A stretch of 64,000 nt of DNA from Escallonia rubra (taxonomy: Eukaryota; Streptophyta; Magnoliopsida; Escalloniales; Escalloniaceae), in contig JAVXUO010002253.1 in the NCBI GenBank assembly GCA_033065855.1, positions 62,001-126,000 on the forward strand, written 5' to 3'. Of the stretch, positions 33,181 to 43,715 are shown one piece after another. The notes under the pieces are model-generated. The model worked only from the letters and a program-made list of their open reading frames with translations, was not told the DNA's origin and searched no databases. The translations under genes and the position numbers were made by a program. Numbering within the stretch: position 1 is the first letter of the stretch; every line of letters starts with the position of its first letter.

Positions 33181-34558
33181 AATTTGCATTCCAGCATTTT
33201 TTTTATATCTATTTCAAAAAGTCTGGACGCAACAAATTAACAAAATGACTTTTGGGGAAAGGGAACCTAAGTTACAAATTCTTATCAATTCAAGCTGATT
33301 GTAAAGATTTTCATTATCAAAGAGATTCCATTATTTTCAATAATGATATTACACTATCAATCCAAAATCAACATGTCACGTATACCATAAACTCTTGCAC
33401 TATCAGTTTTGGACTCTTTCTCCATTCACATAGTCAAGATGCAATGAAGGTGGCAAATGAAAACAATTGTAGTCATTATCTTTGAAAGCAACAACCTTTT
33501 ATACTTGGCAAATTTCAGTTGTTTCTGTTGGTGCAGAAAAAAATGAAATAATAAAGAAGTATTACGCAATCAAAATGCATGAACAACTCATGCTCAAAAT
33601 ATGGAGCCACGTCATCTATACTATATATAAAGAGAGCATGTTTTTTGGTGTAACACCTCTTTTGATGTTCCATGACTACATATTTAGAATTGTGATAAGT
33701 ATTTTTTCTAAGAGAATTTTGAAAGTTGATACAAAATAAAAATCTTGAATAGTAAGTAGTAAATAACTACGTAGAAAAGCATGTTTCGTTTCCACAATTT
33801 AAAATTCAAATTTCTTTTTTGAGAGATAAATTAGGAATATATACCATATTTTAAAATGAGACCGAATGTACCGTTGAAATATTTAGGCTTTGATTTGTAT
33901 ATTTTACAACAAAATATTAGCAACACCAGGTGATTAAACGTAGGAAAATAATAATAAGTAATTGAAAATAATTATGTATGAATTCTTGATAAAATTATGT
34001 AATCTAGAGTAGTAAAATGATATAAAAATAGCTGGTCCGTGAGAGTTGCGACAAAATCTGTCTTAAAGATGTTATCGCCTCTCTACGTGCTGGTGTTGAC
34101 AGCAGATAAAGTCTCCAAGATAAAACCATTGACGCAGTTAGGTCTCCTCCATGTGCATGTTTACTGGAAGACGGTATGAATCAGTTCACGATCACGTTAC
34201 CCTAGTATAAAATATATATTATAGATATATAGAAAAATACATTGTGAGAGTAGAGTAGAAAACACTAAGTTTAGAAGCTAAATAGCTTCAAGTTTTTTTT
34301 AATATCACACTCCATGGCCTTATATATGTGGCCAAACATTATGTATTTATTGGTCACGTAAGTAAGCTTAAAAGCTTTGTAACTTATGGAATAATCATAA
34401 CATTCTCAATAATACCAAATAATAAACTATATTGTACACATCATAAATCAATATTAGTTAATAATACTCATTATTGCATTTGTAACTCATTTCATAATTT
34501 ACATGTAAGTAAATACCATATAGCCAAAAATTGCAATATAATTATAATGCTATAATGT
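33181..34558. other. AT-rich intergenic with a Helitron-like start
   Basis: No gene is recognised; open frames here are short and lysine/isoleucine-rich. At 33615 the sequence A|TCTATACTATATATAAAG matches plant Helitron 5' ends, but no matching 3' hairpin was found downstream. Two TATA-like tracts near 34205-34230 have no gene behind them. Confidence 0.35.
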
Positions 34559-35222
34559 TCATTTTATTTTATTATAATATTCCAACATATACATAGTGTA
34601 AACCAACATGAAAGATATATAAGATGGATGACAACCCCATCCAGTTAAGTATCTAGAAAGCAACTGATTACAAGAAACCAAAAACACAACAAAGGAAGTG
34701 TCATAGCGGCATTCCAAGTCTAGGGAGGCCTCACACAGGCCGTACATGATCAAACCAGTCGTGTTGAACACCTTGACTAGATCGTATAGCAAAAGACACT
34801 AAAGCAGATGCGAGAGCTAAATGACCTACTTTCCCGTCGGGTGACATGCATAGAGTGCAATCCCCTGCAGTTAGTGGTCAATGTACAATAAAAGTTTGTG
34901 ATAGACGAAGTGATCATTTATAGCACAAAATCACCATAAAAATGACCATAAAAAATGAGCATAGTGACATGTAAACAATGTAACTTAAGAGTTCAATTTA
35001 TGCCTGAACGTAAAGCTAGCTAAAACGCACGAGTTTCATCAACTGAATGTAGAGTATCAGTAAACATCCCAAGCGGAACTCACTTTGGATTAAACCGGAC
35101 CATGCCAAGACCAAACTTTCCATCCACTGGGGAACCAAAAACTGAGATACTGTAGAAAAGAAGACAAGAGAGGGAGGAATAACACAACTACAGTCTACAG
35201 CTGTTGGAGAAGTGAATAGAAT
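34559..35222 (-). pseudogene. LINE 3' end with A-rich tail, split copy
   Basis: On the minus strand this runs to an A-rich tail (aataataaaataaaatgaac) at about 34575-34557. The part 34741-35222 is a direct repeat of 36190-36642. Its other half leads into the LINE reverse transcriptase remnant at 36192-37628, so this is interpreted as the 3' part of the same LINE. It is separated from that remnant by the insertion of 35223-36191 and a duplication of about 460 bp. No long open frame remains. Confidence 0.5.
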
Positions 35223-35720
35223 GCGGTTTTGGTGGTGAGGGTAGGTGGTTTATTGTGGTTTTGGTGGTGACAATAGGTGTAGTTAGGTTGCAATTTGATG
35301 TGATGGTAGTGATACAATTTGATGTGGTGGGCCGTGATGAATGAAAGGAGAAAGAGGACCGGAAAAACTAAATGAGGTGACAGGTGAAAATGATAAGCAT
35401 ACGTGATTTTGCCCAAAAGAGTGACTACAATAAAAATAAAAATGGTATAAATATACAAACGGGCAAATAAAAATAAAAAAGCTGGGAAGGTGATGAAAAT
35501 GATAAAAGTTTATGAACATATTTCTTCACTGGATACAGAAATGATGAAAATCAAAATATATACTAACATGGTTTTTTTTTTCTCTCTTTTTTCAGTTCCA
35601 ACGTTTTTAATAATCCTGCAATTTTAAATGAAAACATTTGTCTTAATGGTTCTAGCGTAGTTTTCGAGTAAAACAATTTACTATTAATGTAATGTTTTCA
35701 TGACTCTTGTTATTTGTCCT
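35223..35720. repeat. Dispersed repeat F, copy 1
   Basis: Shares ggttttggtggtgacaat, gcaatttgatgtggtggg, gataagcatacgtgattt, gcccaaaagagtgactacaa and ttaataatcctgcaatttta with 44575-45115 and 49490-50060. A short further copy of its end is at 48480-48560. Frames on its minus strand are Tyr/Phe/His-rich and repeated among copies only because the DNA is repeated. Confidence 0.8.
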
Positions 35721-35771
35721 AGACTATAAGGTTAACTAAATACCAATGCAGGACTAATACTACCTGGTAAT

Positions 35772-35850
35772 TGGTTCCGTGTTAGGGTGCACTAAGGTTA
35801 AGTTCGATGCGCCATTACTTAAGCACTTATCATCAAGCACGTGTTTATAA
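35772..35850. repeat. Dispersed repeat G, copy 1
   Basis: ggttccgtgttagggtgcac and taaggttaagttc plus aagcacttatcatcaagca recur at 45138-45225, in the same position after repeat F. The two blocks therefore belong to one larger repeat. Confidence 0.7.
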
Positions 35851-35865
35851 ATTAAAATACGCTAA

Positions 35866-36191
35866 AATTCTGTCAGTAAAACTTTTGGCGACGAATTTTT
35901 CCGTCACTAAATATTTTACGTAATAAATTATTTTTGAAAAAAAAATTAATTAAAATACGGAAAATATATTTAACTACTGAAATTCTATCGCTAATTGTAT
36001 TAATACGTCCGTCGCTGAAAGTTAATTTTTAGGCGACATATTTCAAAATTTCGTCGCAAAAATTTTAGTAACGGGGTTATAAGTAGCAGATTTGTAGCGA
36101 CATGGTGTCCGTCGCTAAAAACTTTTAGCAACAGATATAGGGCATTTAGCGAAGAAATTGTCTGTCGCTAAAAGTCTTTTTTCTTGTAATG
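35866..36191. mobile_element. CACTA terminal fragment
   Basis: Degenerate TTTAGCGACGG-type subterminal repeats end in ttttttcttgtaatg at 36191, an altered CACTA terminus (GTAATG for GTAGTG). The other end is not identified. Confidence 0.6.
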
Positions 36192-37628
36192 GTACATGAT
36201 CAAACTAGTCATGTTGAACACCTTGACTAGATCGGATAGCAAAAGACGCTAAAGCAGATGCCAGAGATAAAGGACCTACTTTCCCTCGGGTGACATGCAC
36301 ATAGTGGAATCCCTGCAGTTAGTAGTCAATGTACACAAAAAGTCTGTAGTAGAGTGATCATCTGTAGCACAAAATCACCATAAAAAATGAGCATAATGAC
36401 ATGTAAACAATGTAACTTAAGAGCGCAATTTATGCTTGAACATAAAGTTAGCTGAAACGCATGAGTTTCATCAACCGAATGTAGAGTATCAGTAAACGCC
36501 CCAATCGAAACCCACTCTGGATTAAACCGGACCATGCTAAGAGAAAATTTTCCATCCATTGGGAACCAAATACTGAGACAGAACAGAAGACTGGAGAGGG
36601 AGGAATCGCACAACTACAGCTGTTGGAGAAGTGCATAGAATGAAGCGGAGGATAAAAATGATGAAAACAATCTATTTTTGCTGCGAATCGAATAGGTTCC
36701 GCAATCGTAATTTTACTAAGACAGCGTAAAAAGGAATGTGTTAGTTGACTGCGAGTTATCAAGGCTTGACACTGAGCGGTAATCAGTTGGGCATAAATTT
36801 GTTCTCCATTTAAAAATGGATGCATTATGACCCAGTCATATCAACCAAAGCATAACAGAGATAATCACTATCTGAAGTAAATCGCAATCGTTCTTCATCA
36901 GCGGCTTCACTAACCAACTTTGAAACCAACAGCTAACGGAACTGTGTGACGAGTTAGGCAAAGGAAACTCTCCCAAGTAGAATTCCCAAATTGAGCAACA
37001 AGATGGCATTCCAAAAAAAGATGTTCATGAGTCTCCGAATAAGACAAACAAAGAGGAGATGATTCGCTAACAGGACAATGACATTTAAGAAGTTCGGAAG
37101 AAAGAGGAAGTTCGAGTATGGATTAATTGCCATAAAAAGAATTTGAGTTTTTCGGGAATTGGAAGTTTCAAAATTTGAGCCACAGAGCGGGCTTCAAACA
37201 TGGATTGGGTGGCGGAGAAGAAAGACATCTATCGGTCAAGAATGGATAGATGGAAGCAACAGAAAAATGATTGCATGCAGATCCTCTGACCCAGATGGCA
37301 GGAGTTTAAGACTCAAAATATGGGAAATCATTTCCGCCAAAAATCCATACTGAAGTCGATCTTTCATCCTCGATATGCCATGTTGTAGACCCTGTTCGAG
37401 AATACGCTAACCTACAAAAATACTGCGCCAAATCCAAGAGCAAGTTCTGGGGCGATTCGGTTGAAGAAAATGATTGCAAGCAAAGTATTTGCCTTTAAGC
37501 ACTCGACCGACCAGACTTAGAGGGTGATACCAAATCTTCCAGACTTGTTTCGTAAGCAAAGCTTGATTAAAACGTTCAAAATCCCACAAAAAAAAAATCA
37601 TTTTATCAAATGTTGACATTAAACACAT
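36192..37628 (-). pseudogene. LINE (non-LTR) reverse transcriptase C-terminal relic
   Basis: Minus-strand frames give, in order, KQVWKIWYHPLSLVGRVLKG with KYFACN and WIWRSIF (37628-37407), the usual end of a plant LINE reverse transcriptase. A zinc-binding zf-RVT segment follows at about 37110-36960: a C-x-C pair, PLC, then ETHEHLFLECH and W. Further C-terminal sequence lies to about 36330. Stops and frame changes are frequent. The segment 36190-36642 recurs at 34741-35222. Confidence 0.7.
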
Positions 37629-37714
37629 AGATGTGATGCTTGGTTTTTTTTAACAAATTTCATATTATTAACTTTATTTTTGCAAGCGCATCACATGTAT
37701 CATGGTGGCTAGTG

Positions 37715-38165
37715 TTAACTGAATGATGTTCACATACAATTACTACTACATAAATTGTTCTCTTTTTTTCTTTTTTGGCCCTTATAAACTGCCATCAATA
37801 AAAGCAAAAAAGCCATAAAAAAATCTTCCCAACATTTATGCGGCGTTTGTGGGAGGATTGGCATATAAGTCTCCTCGTAAAAAAAAAATGACATAAGTTG
37901 TAAATGTTGCAATCTTTATCAACGTAATTATTGGCTTTTATGTGCGCTGAAAAATAGAATGACGCTATTTACGATATGTGTAAACACCACGAAGTTTGTA
38001 AATATCAGTAATTAACCGCATTTAACAATGCTGCAAATGTATGACATCCATTAATGTCACAACTAAGTGATGTATGTAAATGCCTGCCTTTAGTGAGTTT
38101 GTGAACGCTATTGATCTGTCGCGTTTTGGTACGCCCAAATGTTTTTTTGTGATAAGTCTTAAACA
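37715..38165. repeat. Dispersed repeat A, copy 2
   Basis: More diverged copy of 32725-33180, with ttataaactgccatca, atttatgcggcgtttgtg and tttatgtgcgctgaaaa. No gene is present. Confidence 0.65.
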
Positions 38166-38384
38166 TCAGTTTTTTGACAAGATTATTGTGAATTCTAGAG
38201 AGAGATAATTCTTTAAGAATTTTTTCTCAAGGAAACAAAAAATTATATACAAAACAGTTGAGGGCCAAGCAGAATTTCAGTCTACGCCATAAATCAAAGA
38301 TGGTGGTGAACTTAGAGGAAATAAGAGAGTGAGAAAACGGAAGTTTTATGGTACATATTTCCATTAATTTTTCATTGAGGGAAA

Positions 38385-38745
38385 TAGGATTCCATTATAT
38401 CCTCTTGTGTCTATAAGGTTGAGCATGATCCGTTTACTTATCAAGAAGCCATATACTCTCAAGATTTTGCCCAATAAGCTATAGTTGATGAAATCATTTA
38501 TTATGTCAAACCAAACTTGTTTGGTTTTTGACTGATTTATTGAAAAGGTTTATACAAATAGGCTACAAATAGATCTTTAAGCGAAAGTTTAAGTCGGACA
38601 GATCTAATGACATCTATAAAATAAGAATTATGGCAAAGGGTTTCAAACAAAAGAAAGAGATTGACTATTTTAACACATATGCTCTAGTTGCTAGGATTAA
38701 TTCTATAACACTTAGTATTTGCTTCATGGTTAATCAACAAATTGG
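38385..38745 (+). pseudogene. Copia reverse transcriptase fragment
   Basis: Reads YQEAIYSQDFAQ, then (with a stop in place of the usual tryptophan) IFKRKFKSDRS, IMAKGFKQKKEIDYFNTYA and VARINSI. This is the start of the Ty1/copia reverse transcriptase domain, with several frame breaks. It shares flanking sequence with 46275-46520, so it belongs to an old dispersed copia-derived repeat. Confidence 0.7.
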
Positions 38746-38804
38746 TCTGGTCGAGTATTGAGAACAATGTTTGGTACTATTGTTTTTTCCATCTACCTTT
38801 ACAA

Positions 38805-38930
38805 TCCCCAATATCCGTACCAGTCCAAGTACAAGTCATAGTGGTCGAAACTCAACTTTTGGGCAAAACTCAAGTTTCGGCAGAGATATTTAAATTTGTA
38901 CCGGGTGTTCAAACTTTTGAGGAAGCAAGG
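38805..38930 (+). repeat. Repeat C, left part, interrupted by the LTR element at 38931
   Basis: ctcaagtttcggcagagata and tttgtaccgggtgttcaaac match 48205-48265. The match continues on the far side of the inserted element from 43716, giving an independent picture of the empty insertion site. Confidence 0.75.
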
Positions 38931-39351
38931 TGTTGCTGCTAAAAATATGCTCCGCATAATTTACGGAACCCGAGCCTGGACCGATGACCTGCAAGACAAA
39001 AAATGAGTGACCGCCGGGTGGGGTTCCCGACGGAGAACTCTCCGATGCTTAAGTCAAAGCGTAGCTACATGATAATAACTCTGAAAAAGCATGAAAGACA
39101 CAATGTGTATCTATGTGTGTAGTTGTCCCATACCTGGTGGTAGACCCCTTTATATAGGGGTAGGAAGAAGAGTCCTATTAGGACTAGGCTGTGGATTAAT
39201 CCAATCAGGATCGTGTTAGGATCCTCGAGGATCACGTCACGATCTTTAAGGACTCTTTTAGAATCCTGATAAGATAATCATCAATCTCCTAGTTTGACTG
39301 GGATTCGCCGGGTGTTTCCCAATTATTGGGAGTTATATTTAAGTTATATCA
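38931..39351 (-). repeat. LTR of the LARD element (3' LTR in its own orientation)
   Basis: 421 bp, same length as the copy at 43295-43715. It contains cctatataaagg near 39145-39165 on the minus strand, followed by the putative transcript start region. Confidence 0.88.
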
Positions 39352-39372
39352 TAAGCCCCCCACTTCCTTAGC
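39352..39372 (-). other. Polypurine tract of the LARD element
   Basis: On the minus strand ggaagtggggggctta directly precedes the LTR start TGATATAAC. Confidence 0.65.
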
Positions 39373-40029
39373 CAAAATATTTGGATGAGGAAGTTTATAC
39401 CTGGTGTCTCAAGACACGCGTCAGATTTGTAAGGGATTCTCCATCCACTTGTAGGGGTAATAATATTTCTCTCCTCCATGTGCTCTGACCTAAGCGGGAG
39501 CTTTAAGCTTTGCCCAAGTAGGGCGCTAGAACCCTAGCTCTCGAGAGCTAAGTCTTTAGAATTTTGCCTAAGTAGGCTATTCGGAATCATCTGTAGAAAG
39601 AAGAATCATGGGATCTCGAGATCCTTTAACGGCTGTGCCCCACAGTAGCCTCTCTCGGGAGAGGACACAAAGTTGTGCATGAAAGTTGTTGTATGTGCTA
39701 AGTCTTTGAATGTCCCCTTGAGGGATCACCTCTCCTTTGGAGGGTGTTCATTTTGTGCAAGTGTGTGTTTTTGAGCTCGAGCCGACCACATCATGCTTGC
39801 GTTTTACTTTGTCGTGAACTCTTATCATCAGCTAAGAGCTGGCAAAGAAGCCTCGCACTCATGCTTGGCAGAGTTTTGAATTGACAAAGAATGGTGGGGG
39901 ATGAAGTCTCATAGTCCTTTGTCGTTTCACGGGTTAGAACTGTAGCTAAACCGTTCGGATAGAACTCGAGCTCTATCCTGTCACCCTCGGGGGTGTTCAT
40001 CCCTCGAGGGATCACCCTAGAGGGCTAGT

Positions 40030-40640
40030 GGAACATAGAGTTCCGGTAAGTGCCCTTGAGGGCTGACGGAGCGCGAAGCTCATACAAATACCCTTGGGGG
40101 CTGACGGAACGCGGAGCTCATGCAAATACCCTCGGAGGTTTGACGAAACTTAAGAGTTCTCGTCATACGCACCCTCGGGGGCGGACGGAGCGCGGAGCTC
40201 ATGCAATGCCCTCGGGGGTTTGACGGAACTTAGGAGTTCTCGTCGTATGCGCCCTCGGGGGTGGACGGAGCGCGGAGCTCATGCAAATGCCATTGGGGTT
40301 TGACGGAACTTAAGAGTTCTCATCGTATGCGCCCTCAGGGGCAGATGGAGCCGGAGCTCATGCAATTACCCTCGAGGGTTTGATGAAATTTAAGAATTCT
40401 CGTCGTACACGCCCTCGGGGGCGGATGGAGCCGGAGCTCATGTAATTACCCTCGAGGGTTTGACAGAATTTAAGAATTCTCGTCGTACACGCCCTCGGGG
40501 GTTTAACGGAACTTGGAGTTCTCGTCGTACGCGTCCTCGGGGGTTTAACGAAACTTTAGAGTCCTCGTTGTATGCGCCCTTGGGGGGTTGACAGAACTTA
40601 GAAGAATTCTCGTCGTATGCGCCTTCGGGGGTTTCTCGTC
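40030..40640 (-). repeat. Tandem repeat block inside the LARD element
   Basis: About six to seven composite units of roughly 85-90 bp alternate two half-units. One reads ccctcgggggcggacggagc and ggagctcatgcaa. The other reads ccctcgggggtttgacggaa and agttctcgtcgtatgcg. Half-units are lost in places. It lies towards the element's 3' end. There is no coding potential. Confidence 0.85.
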
Positions 40641-41904
40641 CTTGTTGCTGCGGTGCTAAATAAGAAGCTGCGGGTCATGGAGCCCGTAATATGGTCACTG
40701 TGGCGAACCTTTCTATCTGATAAGACATAAGGCATTAAGCCTGTATAGGAATGATCTTATAAAATATAAAGCCGCCCGGCCTTTGAGAAGGCGTGGATAT
40801 ATAAAGACGGCTTTTAAGCCCATATAGGGCCCGGTCGAAAGAAGACCTGTACGAGCAATATAGAAGACCGTAATCCGCCTGCTTGACTAGACGAGCATAT
40901 AGAGCTAGAGGACGTGGAGTCCGTCGCAGTTTATCAATATGTTGAAAAACAACTAGATTCAGTTTGCTGCTCGCATGAGCTTGAGCTTGCAGTTATACCG
41001 GTATATTAGTGATGCTTATTAGCAGAGGCTGATGATATTCTCTGATTCACTGATCGAGGTCACTGTGTGACCGAACATCATGAGATAATAAGAAATGTCG
41101 GATTAGCAAGAAGCTGCAGCAGAAACCCTAGGCGTGACTTCAAGTCGCAGGGTGCTGTGAATTTGTTCCTTGCTTATGAAGTGGTTTATACGTCACTGTT
41201 GATGCTCGCAGGCATTGTTTAAACCCTTGTAAGAAATAAAAGTACATGATTGAAAAAACAGCTTCTGAAGCAATAAAGCATATAAAAATGCAACTATGTT
41301 TTTAACACAGAATTAATAGCGGTGTTTTAGTCACCGCGGCACCATTAGGGTTTTGTCGGTTAGCCAACAGGGTACGCTGCACTGCGTGTCACATGTGAGT
41401 TTAAAAAAATCATTGCAGTCGGTACGACACGACATGTAATATACTCGCATCAATTGACGCGACTGGACAATGCTAGACCAAAAATTAGATAGGTCTAGGT
41501 AATATAGAAGTGCGTACAGGAAGCAGCCTTTGGAAGGCTTACTAGCGCCTAAAATTATAGTCGCTTTATTTTTTAGTGACGTGCCACGCAATATAAAATG
41601 TGCGCACACACTTTGAAGAACGCGCATTATATGCGACTTAAACAAGACCCTGTGGGTCTTAAATCCCAATTGGCCTTTTTTCTGGGTTAAAAGCTTAATG
41701 CTTTAAAAAGCATGATGCCTAAGTTAAATAAATAAGACCATGTGGCATATGCTGAATTCATAAGACCCTGTGGGTCTAAAATGAAAATACTCATTTTTAT
41801 GGGGAGAATGTAAAATTCTCTTTTTTGTTTGTTTTTTTTTTTAAAAGAAAAAGGAAAGATTGCACCTTTTTTTTGTCTGCCCCTTTTGTCTTGACCGAAT
41901 AGAT
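40641..41904 (-). other. LARD internal region, non-coding
   Basis: No domain is recognised on either strand. Short repeated words such as aagaccctgtgggtct (near 41644 and 41761) and gcattaagcc/ataaagccg (near 40730-40800) are present. The minus-strand frame at 41669-41331 has no known match to me. Confidence 0.4.
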
Positions 41905-42672
41905 CTAACGCTTGAAGATAGATCCGATCACCATGAGGCGGTAACGCCCCGGCGAGGTGGGCAGCGTTGTCGGCGGCTTTGCTGGCACGTACATGTCAAG
42001 ATTCGGTGCCAGAGAGCAGGTCCGCAATTGGCGTCGCTGTCGTTTGCTTGCGGTGGACAGGTGTGAAGCTGGGGGAGCTCGCCGCTCAGATGGCAGCAAC
42101 CAGAATAGTGAACCTGGCGACGGTGCTCCTCGGTAAACAGGTCTGTGGTGGAAGCGTTGCCGGCCGTTGTTCTTGTGACTAAGGCGGCGACGGTGGGAGA
42201 CACCGTGAGGCTCTGGGAGGTCGTGCTGGAGCTTCGTATGGTCGCAAATCTGGAGCATGGGTGGCCGGCGGCGCCGAGGTAGGGCGACGGTGAGCCGGCG
42301 GTGAGGCGGCACTGTAATGGTGAGGCAGCCTTGGTTGTTGACGGCTTCTTGCCGGCGGTAGATGGCCTGGCTATGGCGGCGCTGCCATGGCTTCTTCATC
42401 TTCTTTTTGTTCTTTTTTCCTTTTTTTTCGTTTGAGTTTGTTGTGATTATAGACTCGTAGTGGCGGTGTGGCTGTTTGTGCTGTTGCAACTCCAGCGGCG
42501 TTGTGTTTTTTGGCGGCAGATTGTGACGTGAAGAGCGACGTGCTGGCGCCGTGGAGGTTGTGGCGATACCGATAGCGCCGGCGTGGCGGCGCTGGCTCCG
42601 TTTGGCGGTGACGGCCTTGTCGTCTCTTTGATTATTATTATTTTTTGGTTGTTGAGTTGTTGTGGTCACCAC
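41905..42672 (-). other. Open frame of 255 codons in the LARD element, unrecognised
   Basis: The predicted product is strongly basic and low in complexity: an Asn/Gln/Lys start (TTQQPKNNNNQ), a KKGKKNKKKMKK stretch, then Arg/His/Pro-rich sequence with no hydrophobic core, no zinc knuckle, and no protease or polymerase motif. It sits just inside the 5' side of the element, where gag would be. The local GC content is much higher than the flanks and the opposite strand is also open in places. It is either a degenerate gag-like frame or captured host GC-rich sequence. I do not claim it is expressed. Confidence 0.3.
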
Positions 42673-43275
42673 TCCCCATGGTGGCTGTGCTTTTCCTGTG
42701 CTCGCGGTTGCGCAGATCAGGGGCTTGACGGCGCTTGGGCGGCGATGGTACTTCGGATGGCGGCGCTTGGGTTTTGACCCATGGCCGGTGGCACTTCGGA
42801 TGTTGTTGGTGCATGCTACTCCGGCAGCCTTGCGACGGCTTAGTGGCCGTATCGGCGAGACATCAGGCTAGGGAAGGTCGCGGTGGACGGCGCTAAGGGC
42901 ACTGATTGGTTTCTTCTAGTGTCGCTGCTTTGGCAGCTTTATGGCGGTTGAAGAAGCTTACACAGCGGCAGACATGAATTGTACCTCCTGGCGGCGTTGC
43001 TATGGTGCTTCTTTTCCTTTTGCTGGACTTTTCTTGGAGGTGCCGTCGGTGACTCGGAAGGCACTTTGCTAGTTTTGAATTTTTTTTGACGCGCGTTTGT
43101 ATTTTTTGCAACTACGATGATAATGTAATCTGGAAATTCTGGATTCCAAATTTTCGTTTTAACGACAGTTGAACTTGGAGAACTTCGGCAGCGGCAATTC
43201 TGGCACGTAACAGCCAGCAATTTTGCGATATAAGTGTTAATAATTTTTTTAGGTCAATTGGCTAGGCTGACGGGT

Positions 43276-43294
43276 CCCACGGATGACGCCAATC
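43276..43294 (-). other. Primer binding site of the LARD element
   Basis: On the minus strand the 5' LTR end GCAGCAACA is followed by gattggcgtcatccgtggg. That resembles the ttggcgccgtctgtggg sequence commonly found right after plant LTRs. Confidence 0.65.
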
Positions 43295-43715
43295 TGTTGC
43301 TGCTAAAAATATGCTCCGCATACTTTACGGAACCCGAGCCTGGACCGATGACCTGCAAGACAAAAAACGAGTGACCGCCGGGTGGGGTTCCCGGCGGAGA
43401 ACTCTCCGATGCTTAAGTCAGAGCGTAACTACAGGATAATAATTCTGAAAAAGCATGAAAGACACAATGTGTATCTATGTGTGTAGTTGTCTCATACCTG
43501 GGGGTAGACCCCTTTCTATAGGGGTAGGAAGAAGAGTCCTATTAGGACTAGGCTGTGGACTAATCCAATCAGGATCGTGTTAGGATCCTCGAGGATCACG
43601 TCACGATCTTTAAGGACTCTTTTAGAATCCTGATAAGATAATCATCAATCTCCCAGTTTGACTGGGATTCGCCGGGTGTCTCCCAATTATTGGGAGTTAT
43701 ATTTGAGTTATATCA
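43295..43715 (-). repeat. LTR of the LARD element (5' LTR in its own orientation)
   Basis: 421 bp, colinear with 38931-39351 without indels by eye. Confidence 0.88.

Larger units (their letters stand above)
38931..43715 (-). mobile_element. Complete non-coding LTR retrotransposon (LARD type)
   Basis: Two 421-bp LTRs (38931-39351 and 43295-43715) flank 3.9 kb without retroviral-type genes. On the minus strand the LTR starts TGATATAAC and ends GCAGCAACA. A primer site gattggcgtcatccgtggg (43276-43294) follows the 5' LTR, and a purine tract (39352-39372, ggaagtggggggctta) precedes the 3' LTR. The TATA box cctatataaagg is also on the minus strand. Flanks are caagg and tatgg. The related uninterrupted repeat near 48270 suggests an original site close to catgg, so a 5-bp duplication with one change on each side is plausible. 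The LTRs differ at about 14-15 positions by eye. It would need proteins supplied by another element. Confidence 0.85.

Noticed and set aside
35195..35519. Tyr/Phe/His-rich small proteins in repeat F copies (also 44561-44920, 49480-49746)
   Set aside because: Frames recur because the DNA repeats; reading frames are not preserved between copies and composition is low-complexity.
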